Shown: piece after piece, positions 36,496 through 46,418 of the stretch
Layout of the letters: every line of letters begins with the position of its first letter
How positions within the stretch are numbered: the first letter of the stretch is position 1
DNA from: Streptomyces neyagawaensis
Lineage (GTDB): Bacteria; Actinomycetota; Actinomycetes; Streptomycetales; Streptomycetaceae
Assembly: GCF_023516595.1 (NCBI RefSeq)
Contig: NZ_JAMGBG010000076.1
Span: 62,001-126,000 of the forward strand
Length of the DNA stretch: 64,000 bases
Direction: 5' to 3'
The notes under the pieces: generated by a model
Told to the model about the DNA's origin: nothing
The model's database searches: none
What the model saw: the letters and a program-made list of their open reading frames with translations, nothing else
Translations under genes and position numbers: made by a program

Positions 36496-36501
36496 ACGTT
36501 A
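36496..36501 (-). promoter_or_regulatory. -10-like TAACGT for ppgK, leaderless spacing
   Basis: On the minus strand TAACGT is followed by 6 nt (AGGGCC) and then ATG 36489. No separate ribosome site is present. Confidence 0.5.
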
Positions 36502-36628
36502 CGTCGTACGACTGACAGTCACGGCCAGGGGCCACCAGGCCGCCTCCCGCCCCCGGAACCCTCACGTCGTCGTACGCGTACGGCCCCGGAAACTTCACGT
36601 TCCGGGGCCGTAAGGGGGCAGCGGGGGC

Positions 36629-37639
36629 TCAGACGCCGGTGGCGCCCTGTCCGGTGCGCTCGGCGACCAGGGCGGCCGCCTCCTCGCGCAGATCGCGGCG
36701 CAGCTCCTTCGGCAGCGAGAAGGTGATCGACTCCTCGGCGGCCTTGACCAGCTCGACGTCCTCGTAGCCCCGCTGGGAGAGCCACTCCAGGACCTCCTCG
36801 ACGAGGACCTCCGGCACGGAGGCGCCCGAGGTGACGCCGACGGTCTCCACGCCCTCCAGCCAGGCCTCGTCGATCTCGCTCGCGAAGTCCACGAGGTACG
36901 CCTCGCGGGAGCCGGCGAGCTTGGCGACCTCGACGAGCCGCTTGGAGTTGGACGAGTTGCGGGAGCCGACGACGATGACCAGCTCGGCCTCCGCGCCCAT
37001 CTGCTTCACGGCGAGCTGACGGTTCTGCGTGGCGTAGCAGATGTCGTCGCTCGGCGGGGAGACGAGCAGCGGGAACTTCTCCTTGAGGGCGCCGACGGTC
37101 TCCATCGTCTCGTCGACGGAGAGCGTGGTCTGGGAGAGCCAGACGACCTTCGACGGGTCGCGGACCTCGACCTTCTCGACGTCACCGGGGCCGTCGACGA
37201 GCTGGATGTGGTCCGGGGCCTCGCCGGAGGTGCCGATGACCTCCTCGTGGCCCTCGTGCCCGATCAGGAGGATGTCGAAGTCCTCGCCCGCGTAGCGGAT
37301 CGCTTCCTTGTGGACCTTGGTGACCAGCGGGCAGGTCGCGTCGATGGTGGCGAGCCTGCCGCGCTGCGCCTCCTCGTGGACGGTGGGGGCCACGCCGTGC
37401 GCCGAGAACATCACGATGTTGCCCTCGGGGACCTCTTCCGTCTGCTCGACGAAGATGGCGCCCTTCTTCTCCAGGGTCTGCACGACGTACTTGTTGTGGA
37501 CGATCTCGTGGCGGACGTAGATCGGGGCCCCGTACTGCTCGAGGGCCTTCTCGACGGCGATCACGGCACGGTCGACACCCGCGCAGTAGCCGCGCGGAGC
37601 GGCGAGGAGGACACGGCGGCGGCCAGGCGAAGCGGTCAT
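36629..37639 (-). CDS. ispH: 4-hydroxy-3-methylbut-2-enyl diphosphate reductase
   Basis: A 336-residue product from ATG 37639. The frame is open further upstream, but that part is the antisense of an intergenic repeat. The three conserved cysteines that hold the [4Fe-4S] cluster are C19 (RGYCAGVDRA), C103 (DATCPLVTKVH) and C201 (DDICYATQNRQ). Catalyses the last step of the methylerythritol phosphate pathway, giving IPP and DMAPP. Divergent from xseA across 318 bp. Confidence 0.97.
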   Translation of the reverse strand: MTASPGRRRVLLAAPRGYCAGVDRAVIAVEKALEQYGAPIYVRHEIVHNKYVVQTLEKKGAIFVEQTEEVPEGNIVMFSAHGVAPTVHEEAQRGRLATIDATCPLVTKVHKEAIRYAGEDFDILLIGHEGHEEVIGTSGEAPDHIQLVDGPGDVEKVEVRDPSKVVWLSQTTLSVDETMETVGALKEKFPLLVSPPSDDICYATQNRQLAVKQMGAEAELVIVVGSRNSSNSKRLVEVAKLAGSREAYLVDFASEIDEAWLEGVETVGVTSGASVPEVLVEEVLEWLSQRGYEDVELVKAAEESITFSLPKELRRDLREEAAALVAERTGQGATGV

Positions 37640-37645
37640 GCACCC

Positions 37646-37651
37646 ATCGTA
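37646..37651 (-). promoter_or_regulatory. -10-like TACGAT for ispH, leaderless spacing
   Basis: TACGAT on the minus strand, then 6 nt (GGGTGC), then ATG 37639. Confidence 0.5.
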
Positions 37652-37740
37652 GGGGGTTCCCCGCGGGGGGCTCCGCCGTGGGAGCGGGGGTGAGCTCGGG
37701 GGCGCGTGGGTGTGCCGGGTGCGGGTGGTGTGTGGTTTCT

Positions 37741-37870
37741 CGCGCAGTTCCCCGCGCCCCTGAAAAGCGGCCGGGGCTGCGCCCCGTGTTTTTCGACGGC
37801 GCCAGCGACGGCGCCACCTGATGAAGGCGGGCCGCAGGCCCATGCCTTCAGGGGCGCGGGGAACTGCGCG
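37741..37870. repeat. Inverted pair of the 21-bp dispersed repeat
   Basis: CGCGCAGTTCCCCGCGCCCCT at 37741-37761 recurs inverted at 37850-37870, and the match extends a few bases inward (TGAA/TTCA). The pair encloses 88 bp that hold two smaller GC dyads. It fills most of the 318-bp ispH-xseA divergent gap. Further copies lie at 42215, 51214 and 59868. Confidence 0.85.
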
Positions 37871-37945
37871 ACCGACCCCCACCCTCCCGCACCAGCCGAA
37901 CAAACAGCGCACCCCGAGCTATAAGGCGCTGTCGGCACCCCCCGT

Positions 37946-37951
37946 TACGCT
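37946..37951 (+). promoter_or_regulatory. -10-like TACGCT for xseA, leaderless spacing
   Basis: TACGCT followed by 6 nt (CCCCAC) and ATG 37958. No ribosome site. Confidence 0.5.
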
Positions 37952-37957
37952 CCCCAC

Positions 37958-39196
37958 ATGGCTCTCAACACATCCGCCGACGCCCCCTTGCCCGTCGGTG
38001 AGGTCTCCCGGCTCATCGGCGGCTGGATCGACCGGCTCGGCTCGGTGTGGGTCGAGGGGCAGATCACTCAGCTGTCGCGGCGCCCCGGTGCCGGCGTCGT
38101 CTTCCTCACGCTGCGGGACCCGTCGCACGACATCTCCGTGAGCGTCACCTGCTACCGGCAGGTGTTCGACGCGATCGCCGACGTCGTCAGCGAGGGCGCC
38201 CGGGTCGTCGTGCACGCGAAGCCCGAGTGGTACGCGCCGCGCGGTCAGCTGTCCCTGCGGGCCACCGAGATAAAGCCGGTCGGCGTGGGTGAGCTGCTGG
38301 CCCGGCTGGAGCAGTTGAAGAAGTCGCTGGCGGCGGAGGGGCTGTTCGCGCCGGAGCGGAAGAAGGCGCTGCCGTTCCTGCCGCAGCTGATCGGGCTGGT
38401 GTGCGGCCGGGCCTCCGCGGCCGAGCGGGACGTGCTGGAGAACGCCCGGCACCGCTGGCCGGCCGTGCGCTTCGAGGTGCGCAACGTCGCCGTGCAGGGC
38501 GTGCACGCCGTGCCGCAGGTGGTGCAGGCGGTGAAGGAGCTGGACGCGATGGAGGGCGTGGACGTCATCGTCGTGGCCCGCGGCGGCGGCAGCGTGGAGG
38601 ATCTGCTGCCCTTCTCCGACGAGCAGCTCGTCCGGGCCGTCGCGTCCTGCCGTACGCCGGTGGTGTCGGCGATCGGGCACGAGCCGGACACCCCGCTGCT
38701 GGACTACGTCGCGGACCTGCGGGCGTCCACGCCGACCGACGCGGCCAAGAAGGTCGTGCCGGACGTCGGCGAGGAGTACGAGCGGGTGCGGTGGCTGCGG
38801 GACCGGGCGCGGCGGTGCGTGGAGGCGCTCTTGGAGCGGGAGGAACGCGGGCTCGCGCACGCCCTGGCGCGCCCCTCGATAGAGGATCCGCACCGCATGA
38901 TCGACGAGCGGGCCGACCAGGTGGCCTCGCTGCTCGACCGGGGGCGCCGCTGCCTCGGTCACCATCTGGACCGGGCGGTCTCGGAGCTGACGCACACGCA
39001 CGCGCGCGTGGTGGCCCTCTCCCCCGCCGCGACCCTGAAGCGGGGGTACGCGGTGCTGCAGAAGGCGGACGGGCACGTGGTGCGCGCGCCCGGGGAGGTC
39101 ACGGCCGAGGAGCCGTTGCGGGCGCGGGTCGCGGAGGGTGAGTTCGCCGTCCGGGTCGACGGCGCTGGCGACGGCACTGTCGGAGGGGACGCATAA
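37958..39196 (+). CDS. xseA: Exodeoxyribonuclease VII large subunit
   Basis: A 412-residue product from ATG 37958. N-terminal OB-fold (VWVEGQITQLSRRPGAGVVFLTLRD..., residues 30-110), then the nuclease domain with VARGGGSVEDLLPFSDE, SAIGHEPDTPLLDYVADL and a long coiled-coil stretch (about 275-350). It degrades single-stranded DNA together with XseB, which is encoded immediately downstream. Confidence 0.96.
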   Translation: MALNTSADAPLPVGEVSRLIGGWIDRLGSVWVEGQITQLSRRPGAGVVFLTLRDPSHDISVSVTCYRQVFDAIADVVSEGARVVVHAKPEWYAPRGQLSLRATEIKPVGVGELLARLEQLKKSLAAEGLFAPERKKALPFLPQLIGLVCGRASAAERDVLENARHRWPAVRFEVRNVAVQGVHAVPQVVQAVKELDAMEGVDVIVVARGGGSVEDLLPFSDEQLVRAVASCRTPVVSAIGHEPDTPLLDYVADLRASTPTDAAKKVVPDVGEEYERVRWLRDRARRCVEALLEREERGLAHALARPSIEDPHRMIDERADQVASLLDRGRRCLGHHLDRAVSELTHTHARVVALSPAATLKRGYAVLQKADGHVVRAPGEVTAEEPLRARVAEGEFAVRVDGAGDGTVGGDA

Positions 39197-39206
39197 GGTG
39201 GGCCGC

Positions 39207-39497
39207 ATGACCAGCAACGTGAGCGAGGCCGAGGAGACGACCGTGACGGGCGGGGCGGCCGAAGCGTCCGAGGCCGACCGGGCCCTCGGCTACGAGCAGG
39301 CGCGTGACGAGCTGATCGAGGTCGTCCGGCGGCTGGAGGCGGGCGGTACGACGCTGGAGGAGTCCCTCGCGCTGTGGGAGCGCGGTGAGGAGCTGGCCAA
39401 GGTGTGCCGCCGCTGGCTGGACGGCGCCCGGGCCCGGCTGGACGCGGCCCTGGCGGAGGACGACGAGACGGACGCCTCCGGCGACGGCCGAGGCTGA
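39207..39497 (+). CDS. xseB: Exodeoxyribonuclease VII small subunit
   Basis: A 96-residue product from ATG 39207, chosen over 39138 because it follows the xseA stop by 10 bp and AAGGTG lies upstream. The typical XseB helical core is visible: LGYEQARDELIEVVRRLE, then EESLALWERGEELAKVC. A Thr/Ala-rich N-terminal extension precedes it. Forms the multi-copy small subunit of exonuclease VII. Confidence 0.94.
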   Translation: MTSNVSEAEETTVTGGAAEASEADRALGYEQARDELIEVVRRLEAGGTTLEESLALWERGEELAKVCRRWLDGARARLDAALAEDDETDASGDGRG

Positions 39498-39503
39498 CCC
39501 GCA

Positions 39504-39604
39504 CCCTTCCGGGTACGACACCGGCTCGCCCTTTCGGGTACGACACCGGCTCGCTCTTTCGGGTAGGGCACCGGCTCACCCCTTCCGGGCCCGACACCGG
39601 CTCC
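39504..39604 (+). repeat. 25-bp tandem repeat, four copies
   Basis: Units of the form CCTTTCGGGTACGACACCGG with CTCG follow each other with a period of 25, 25 and 26 bp, judged by the CCGGCTC marks at 39521, 39546, 39571 and 39597. The repeat lies between xseB and the nitroreductase promoter. The ACCGG/CCGGGT parts could pair with each other. Confidence 0.85.
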
Positions 39605-39661
39605 CAGGTACGGCGAAGATCACTGGTTTGTGTGAAGCGGATCACCCCGGCCCGCTTTTGG

Positions 39662-39690
39662 TTGAACCTTGAACTTCCATTGCGTACCTT
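39662..39690 (+). promoter_or_regulatory. Promoter of the nitroreductase gene
   Basis: TTGAAC (39662-39667), a 17-bp spacer and TACCTT (39685-39690) give a good vegetative promoter 38 bp upstream of ATG 39728. A second TGAAC sits inside the spacer, making a direct repeat that could bind a regulator. Confidence 0.6.
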
Positions 39691-39727
39691 CGACGTCGTC
39701 AGCGCACGTCTTTACGAAGGTTGTTCC

Positions 39728-40318
39728 ATGTCTCTCGTTCTCGACCCCGCCGCCCAGGACCTGCTGTTCCGCGAGGCGCACACCGCGAACGCGTTCACCG
39801 ACGAGCCGGTCACCGAGGAGCAGGTGCAGGCGATCTACGACCTGGTCAAGTTCGGCCCCACCGCCTTCAACCAGACCCCGCTGCGTATCGTCCTGGTCCG
39901 CTCCGCCGAGGCCCGCGAGCGCCTGGTGGCGCACATGGCCGAGGGCAACCAGGCCAAGACCGCCACCGCCCCGCTGGTCGCGATCCTCGCCGCGGACAAC
40001 GAGTTCCACGAGGAGCTGCCGGCCCTGTTCCCGGCGTTCCCGCAGGCCAAGGACCTCTTCTTCGCCGAGCGCCCGGCCCGTGAGGCCGCCGCCGGACTGA
40101 ACGCCGCCCTCCAGGCCGCGTACTTCATCATCGGCGTCCGCGCCGCGGGTCTCGCCGCCGGCCCGATGACCGGCTTCGACGCCGCCGGCGTCCAGAAGGA
40201 GTTCCTGGACGGCGACCACACCCCGCTGATGGTCGTCAACATCGGCAAGCCGGGCGAGGGCGCCTCCTACCCGCGCTCCCCGCGCCTCGCCTACGACGAC
40301 GTCATCACGACCGTCTGA
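39728..40318 (+). CDS. Nitroreductase family protein, RutE/malonic semialdehyde reductase-like
   Basis: A 196-residue product from ATG 39728 with GAAGG about 8 nt upstream. FMN-binding nitroreductase fold: FREAHTANAFTDEPV, the family motif KFGPTAFNQTPLR, LNAALQAAYFIIGVRAAGL and GPMTGFD. This resembles the RutE/HadB branch. Relatives reduce malonic semialdehyde or quinone/nitro compounds with NAD(P)H. Monocistronic with its own promoter and a strong terminator. Confidence 0.88.
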   Translation: MSLVLDPAAQDLLFREAHTANAFTDEPVTEEQVQAIYDLVKFGPTAFNQTPLRIVLVRSAEARERLVAHMAEGNQAKTATAPLVAILAADNEFHEELPALFPAFPQAKDLFFAERPAREAAAGLNAALQAAYFIIGVRAAGLAAGPMTGFDAAGVQKEFLDGDHTPLMVVNIGKPGEGASYPRSPRLAYDDVITTV

Positions 40319-40330
40319 TCCTCGCGCACC

Positions 40331-40376
40331 ACGCGGAAGGGGCCCCCGGCACGACTGCCGGGGGCCCCTTCCGCGT
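40331..40376. terminator. 20-bp perfect stem between convergent genes
   Basis: ACGCGGAAGGGGCCCCCGGC (40331-40350) pairs with 40357-40376 across a 6-nt loop. It lies between the nitroreductase (plus) and the DUF4245 gene (minus) and can serve both. Confidence 0.9.
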
Positions 40377-40448
40377 CCCTGTCCGTGGGCGCGTCATTCC
40401 GCACCGCCCGGAGGCGCACCCCTCCGCACTCTCCGGGGAGCGGGCACG

Positions 40449-40967
40449 TCACTCCGTGCTCAGCGCCTTCGCCATATTCGTCAGCTCCTCGAACGACGCG
40501 CTGCCCGCGACCACGGTCGTCGCCTCCTCGCCCCGCAGGACGAGGGCGTCGTAGCGGTCGCCCTCGTAGCGGGTCCAGGTCTCGCCGCCGATCTCCTGCG
40601 TGGTGCCGGTCTTCTTCGCGTCCTGGGTGGCGTCCGGGATGAACCGGGACGGCTTCCCCGCGGACTGCTCGACGGCCACGTACCGGCCGTCGGGGGCGTG
40701 GAACCCGAGGTGCCAGTGGTCGGAGTCGGCGCCGCTGAAGCGGACGGAGGTCGCCTTCCAGGTGTCGGGCAGACCGACGGGCGCGGCCACCGGGTAGGAG
40801 GCGGCACGGCGCGCCGTGAGCAGCTCGACCCGGTAGTCGACGCGCTTGAGCTCCTGCTCGGTCTCGTCGTGCGGGATGAAGAGATAGATGACCCAGGCCG
40901 CGAGCAAGATGAGCCCCAGAGAGAGGACCATGTCGCGAACGGTCTGCTTGCCTTTCGTACCTGCCAC
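40449..40967 (-). CDS. DUF4245 family membrane-anchored protein
   Basis: A 172-residue product from GTG 40967. One N-terminal transmembrane helix (residues 13-32, VLSLGLILLAAWVIYLFIP) precedes an extracytoplasmic domain. Motifs such as YPVAAPVGLPDTWKATSVRF and TRYEGDRYDALVLRG match DUF4245, found beside glpX in actinobacteria. Function unknown. It is divergent from glpX. Confidence 0.88.
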   Translation of the reverse strand: MAGTKGKQTVRDMVLSLGLILLAAWVIYLFIPHDETEQELKRVDYRVELLTARRAASYPVAAPVGLPDTWKATSVRFSGADSDHWHLGFHAPDGRYVAVEQSAGKPSRFIPDATQDAKKTGTTQEIGGETWTRYEGDRYDALVLRGEEATTVVAGSASFEELTNMAKALSTE

Positions 40968-41092
40968 GCCCTCATCGTCGCAGGTGCACCGGTCTGCTCA
41001 TCCGTGGGGTCCCCTGCTCAATTTGTCAGCCTGACGATAGAGTCGAGCCGAACCCTCATCCGGCCGTCGTCGTATCAGAAAGGTGCGCTCCG

Positions 41093-42127
41093 ATGACCGA
41101 GAATCATCATTTGCCGTCCGAACTCGAAGTCCCCTCCGAAGCCCCCGACCGCAACCTCGCCCTGGAGCTCGTCCGGGTGACCGAGGCGGCCGCGATGGCC
41201 GCGGGCCGCTGGGTCGGTCGCGGGGACAAGAACGGCGCCGACGGCGCCGCCGTACGCGCCATGCGAACCCTGGTCTCCACCGTCTCGATGAACGGCGTCG
41301 TCGTCATCGGGGAGGGCGAGAAGGACGAGGCCCCGATGCTCTTCAACGGGGAGCGCGTCGGTGACGGGACCGGCCCGGAGTGCGACATCGCCGTGGACCC
41401 GATCGACGGCACCACGCTGACGGCCAAGGGCATGACCAACGCGATCGCCGTGCTCGCGGCGGCCGACCGGGGCACGATGTTCGACCCGTCCGCCGTCTTC
41501 TACATGGACAAGCTCGTCACCGGCCCCGAGGCCGCCGACTTCGTCGACATCGACGCGCCGGTCTCTGTGAACATCCGCCGGGTCGCCAAGGCGAAGCGGT
41601 CCACGCCCGAGGACGTCACCGTCGTGATCCTCGACCGGCCGCGGCACGAGGGCATCATCAACGAGATCCGGGAGACCGGGGCGCGCATCAAGCTGATCTC
41701 GGACGGTGATGTCGCGGGCTCGATCCTGGCACTGCGGGAGGGCACCGGGGTCGACATGCTGCTCGGCATCGGCGGCACGCCCGAGGGCATCATCTCGGCC
41801 TGTGCGGTGAAGTGCCTCGGCGGCACGATCCAGGGCAAGCTGTGGCCGAAGGACGACGAGGAGCGGCAGCGCGCGATCGACGCGGGGCACGACCTCGACC
41901 GGGTACTGACCACGGACGACCTGGTGTCCGGGGAGAACGTGTTCTTCGTCGCCACGGGGATCACCGACGGCGAGCTGCTGCGGGGTGTGCGGTACCGGTC
42001 GGAGACCGCGACGACCGACTCGATCGTGATGCGGTCGAAGTCGGGGACGGTGCGGCGGATCGACTCGGTGCACCGGCTGAGCAAGCTGCGTGCCTACAGC
42101 TCGATCGACTTCGAAAAGGCGAAGTAG
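41093..42127 (+). CDS. glpX: Class II fructose-1,6-bisphosphatase
   Basis: A 344-residue product from ATG 41093 with AAAGGTG upstream. GlpX-type features: GEGEKDEAP (residues 73-81) and DPIDGTT (102-108), which supply the metal-binding acidic residues, and LGIGGTPEGIISACA. Hydrolyses fructose 1,6-bisphosphate to fructose 6-phosphate in gluconeogenesis. Ordinary length and context. Confidence 0.97.
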   Translation: MTENHHLPSELEVPSEAPDRNLALELVRVTEAAAMAAGRWVGRGDKNGADGAAVRAMRTLVSTVSMNGVVVIGEGEKDEAPMLFNGERVGDGTGPECDIAVDPIDGTTLTAKGMTNAIAVLAAADRGTMFDPSAVFYMDKLVTGPEAADFVDIDAPVSVNIRRVAKAKRSTPEDVTVVILDRPRHEGIINEIRETGARIKLISDGDVAGSILALREGTGVDMLLGIGGTPEGIISACAVKCLGGTIQGKLWPKDDEERQRAIDAGHDLDRVLTTDDLVSGENVFFVATGITDGELLRGVRYRSETATTDSIVMRSKSGTVRRIDSVHRLSKLRAYSSIDFEKAK

Positions 42128-42214
42128 CTCCGCCGGTCGAGCGGTAGGGGTCAGGCGGTAAGGGTCAGGGGACTGCGGTGCGCGCCGTCGTCCGCGGGAT
42201 GCGTCGTGGCTTGT

Positions 42215-42235
42215 CGCGCAGTTCCCCGCGCCCCT
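42215..42235 (+). repeat. Copy of the 21-bp dispersed repeat
   Basis: An exact copy of CGCGCAGTTCCCCGCGCCCCT, 88 bp after the glpX stop. It is followed by short CTTCGGG-containing dyads. Confidence 0.85.
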
Positions 42236-42277
42236 CAAGACCTTCGGGTCAAGCCCTTCGGGCGACCGGCGTCACGA

Positions 42278-42307
42278 AGGCGCCCTCTTGTGCGGAAGAG
42301 GGCGCCT
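42278..42307. terminator. Hairpin between glpX and wblI
   Basis: AGGCGCCCTCTT (42278-42289) pairs perfectly with AAGAGGGCGCCT (42296-42307) across a 6-nt loop, between convergent genes. Confidence 0.85.
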
Positions 42308-42325
42308 CAGCACGCGAATTGACGC

Positions 42326-42703
42326 CTAACCGGCCGCCGCTATCGTCCCCGCCGCCCGCGCCGCCTTCTTCAACTCCAGGTCGCGGCGGCGCCGTCGGGC
42401 GAGCACCACCCGGCGTTCCGCCGCGGTCAGGCCGCCCCAGACGCCGTACGGCTCCGGTTGCAGGAGTGCGTGTTCCCTGCACTCGACCATGACGGGGCAG
42501 CGGGCGCAGACCCGCTTGGCGGCCTCCTCGCGGGAGAGCCGGGCCGCGGTGGGCTCCTTGGAGGGGGCGAAGAACAGGCCGGCCTCGTCACGCCGGCACA
42601 CGGCCTCCGTATGCCAAGGGGCTTCCTGATCCCTGTCTCGCACTGGCACCCGCTGGGGCGGAACGGCAGCGACCTGCAGGGACGAATGCGGCGGTTGCAG
42701 CAC
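42326..42703 (-). CDS. wblI: WhiB-like iron-sulfur transcription factor (WblI-like)
   Basis: A 125-residue product from GTG 42703 with AGGAG 6 nt upstream. The four cluster cysteines are C36, C66, C69 and C75 (VCARCPVMVEC). The GVWGG turn follows at residues 87-91, and a basic C-terminal tail (RRRRRDLELKKAAR) suits DNA contact. Wbl proteins bind a [4Fe-4S] cluster and act with sigma factors. The symbol rests on my memory that the Wbl gene next to glpX in S. coelicolor is wblI. Confidence 0.9.
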   Translation of the reverse strand: MLQPPHSSLQVAAVPPQRVPVRDRDQEAPWHTEAVCRRDEAGLFFAPSKEPTAARLSREEAAKRVCARCPVMVECREHALLQPEPYGVWGGLTAAERRVVLARRRRRDLELKKAARAAGTIAAAG

Positions 42704-42877
42704 GGTCTACTCCTGACGACGGCTTCGCGAGCGAGAGACGATGCAGCAAGGCCTACCCGCTGTGCGCGGGCCTATGCACTGAGTCCCCAACCGCCGGAAT
42801 TCCGGGCTCTCACCAAGCGGTCACAAGTGGACCGAACCCCTTCAGGAACGGCCGGAAAGTGATCCACTTCACAGGCG

Positions 42878-43582
42878 TCAACGGTCCAGGTGTTTGCGCA
42901 AACCACCGTCGACCTTGCGGACGACATGATCGGCGACCCGGCCGAGGAGGTCGGCGATCATCTTGCCGCGCCGGGGCTTCGCCTCGACGCTGCCGAGCAC
43001 GGCGAAGCCGTCCACATAGACCACCGGCGCGTCCGGTTCACCGGAATCGAGGTTGTCCACCTCGAAGGAGCCGAGGACACCGCCGCCGCTGCCGCGCAGC
43101 GAGACGTTCTCGGGGACGCGGATCTCCACGCTGCCGAAGAGGGAGACGGCCCTGATCATCACCTGGCGGTGCTCGAAGAGGGCCTCACTGAGGTCTATCT
43201 CGACGCTGCCGAACACGGCGTACGCGTGGATGCGGCGGCCCGCACGCCAGCGGCCCTTGCGGACCGAGGAGCTGAAGACCGCGAGCAGACGCTCGTCCGC
43301 GTCGATCGGGATGGCGCCGGGGGTGGGGCGGTGGGGCACGGAGGACGGCGGCGCGTACGCCGACGGCTTGTGCGCGGCGGGCAGGTCCCGGATGAACACG
43401 TCCAGTTCGCCGACCGTCTTGGCGGCCAGCACGCCCTCGACCCGCTCGGCGTGCTCCTCGGCGGTGAGGCGCCCCTCGGCGAGGGCGTCCCGAAGGATGT
43501 CGGTGATGCGGTCACGGTCGGCGTCCGAGGCGCGCAACTCGGCGGCGGCGACGCGCGCGCCGGTCTGCTTCTGAAGGTCCAC
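42878..43582 (-). CDS. DUF1707 and cell-wall-active-antibiotics-response-like protein
   Basis: A 234-residue product. GTG 43582 is preferred (reads VDLQKQTG, as related proteins begin); GTG 43603 is possible. The N-terminal DUF1707 domain (LRASDADRDRITDILRDALAEGR, then LTAEEHAERVE) is followed by a Pro-rich linker and a beta-helical LiaF-type C-terminal domain with repeated FGSVEI motifs (VFGSVEID, LFGSVEIR, VLGSFEVD, VLGSVEAK). Probably senses or responds to envelope state; exact role unknown. Confidence 0.87.
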   Translation of the reverse strand: MDLQKQTGARVAAAELRASDADRDRITDILRDALAEGRLTAEEHAERVEGVLAAKTVGELDVFIRDLPAAHKPSAYAPPSSVPHRPTPGAIPIDADERLLAVFSSSVRKGRWRAGRRIHAYAVFGSVEIDLSEALFEHRQVMIRAVSLFGSVEIRVPENVSLRGSGGGVLGSFEVDNLDSGEPDAPVVYVDGFAVLGSVEAKPRRGKMIADLLGRVADHVVRKVDGGLRKHLDR

Positions 43583-43787
43583 GGCAGCAGCGTACCCACA
43601 CACGATAGATCGCGATAGACCCCGCAGGTGTGGAACTGAGCCTTACCTCACAGGCCCGCCGCCGACCGCAGGTTCTACGCTTGTGGACGCCGCCGACGGA
43701 GGCCGGCCGCCGGTGTGAGTCACAGGCTTCGGCGCCCCGGAGGCGAGCCGCGCCTGAATCAGCCTGTCTAGTGAGGAATGGGCACCG

Positions 43788-45455
<1,668 letters not shown>

Positions 45456-45465
45456 CCGGACGATC

Positions 45466-45503
45466 CCCGCGCCCCCGGAGGCATCGCCTTCCGAGGGCGC
45501 GGG
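45466..45503. terminator. Hairpin after class I fumarase
   Basis: CCCGCGCCC (45466-45474) pairs with GGGCGCGGG (45495-45503), with partial pairing of CGGAGG and CCTTCCG inside. Located between convergent genes. Confidence 0.7.
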
Positions 45504-45536
45504 AATGTGTACGAGCCGCGGTCGCCCGGCGGGCCG

Positions 45537-46271
45537 TCAGGCCAACTTGGCGATCTGCGCGTCGGCGATCTCGGTCGGGAAGTCGAAGTCCTTGCCCGTG
45601 GCGAGGGATCCGATGTTCAGCGCGGTGAAGTAGGCCACCGTGGTGCCCTTGCGGACCACGACGACCTTCATCGGGACCTTGGCGTCCTCGGCCTCGGACA
45701 CGATGTCGAGGGCCACCGCCTCGTCGGCGCCGCCCGGAGCGTCGGTCTTCGCGACCTTGGTGACCTGCTGGTCCGTACCGTCGGCGGTCACCTTGAAGCC
45801 CTTGGCGCAGGCGTCCACGGACGTGTTCAGGGAGGCCAGCGCGGCCTCGGCGCCGTCGCCCTCGTAGGAGGACAGACGGATCAGGGTGCGGGTGACGTCG
45901 AGGCTCTTTGGGTCCGCGGGGTTCGGCACACTCGCCGTCTCACGCTGCACGGTGGCGCCGGGGCTGTCGACGACCGAGCCGATCGTCGCGTACGCCAGCG
46001 GGGCGCACGCCTTGTCCTCCGTGGTGATGTCCTTCCGCTCGACGGTGACGGTGGGGGCGGTGACCTTGTGCCCCTTGACGTCGCCGTCCTTCAGTACGAC
46101 CTTCTCCAGGGCCGCGGCGGACAGGGCGGGCGTCTTCTTCCCGGCGGAGCCGGAGCCGCCCTTGCCCGTCTCCTTCCCGTCCTCCCCGGAGTCCGAGCAG
46201 CCGGCCAGCAGGGTCAGCGACAGGACGGCGACACCGGCCGCGCAGGACCGGCGTATGACAGCGCTTCTCAA
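45537..46271 (-). CDS. Secreted lipoprotein, unknown function
   Basis: A 244-residue product, apparently from TTG 46271. A clear lipoprotein signal peptide (SCAAGVAVLSLTLLAGC) with lipobox LAGC at residues 22-25 is followed by a Gly/Ser/Lys-rich linker. The remaining domain (about 50-244) resembles the many small Streptomyces lipoproteins of the PknH/sensor-like type but has no motif I can name. It is divergent from fumC and convergent with the class I fumarase. Function unknown. Confidence 0.85.
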   Translation of the reverse strand: MRSAVIRRSCAAGVAVLSLTLLAGCSDSGEDGKETGKGGSGSAGKKTPALSAAALEKVVLKDGDVKGHKVTAPTVTVERKDITTEDKACAPLAYATIGSVVDSPGATVQRETASVPNPADPKSLDVTRTLIRLSSYEGDGAEAALASLNTSVDACAKGFKVTADGTDQQVTKVAKTDAPGGADEAVALDIVSEAEDAKVPMKVVVVRKGTTVAYFTALNIGSLATGKDFDFPTEIADAQIAKLA

Positions 46272-46418
46272 TGCACGTTCTTTCGTCGAAGTTCGTTCGA
46301 CCGTTGGGTCAACGGAGCGACGCTACTGCACACCACCGACAAGGGCCCGTCGAATTCCGCCCTCACTCGTCCGAGGGAAACCGGGAACATCGGGACGGGC
46401 CCGGACGCTGTACCGGTC

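Noticed and set aside
36629..37912. Longer ispH start at 37912
   Set aside because: The added 91 residues come from the inverted dispersed repeats; family proteins begin near ATG 37639, which also has a leaderless-type -10 box.
39504..39604. Tandem 25-bp units as a CRISPR array
   Set aside because: The units are contiguous with no spacers and no cas genes are nearby.
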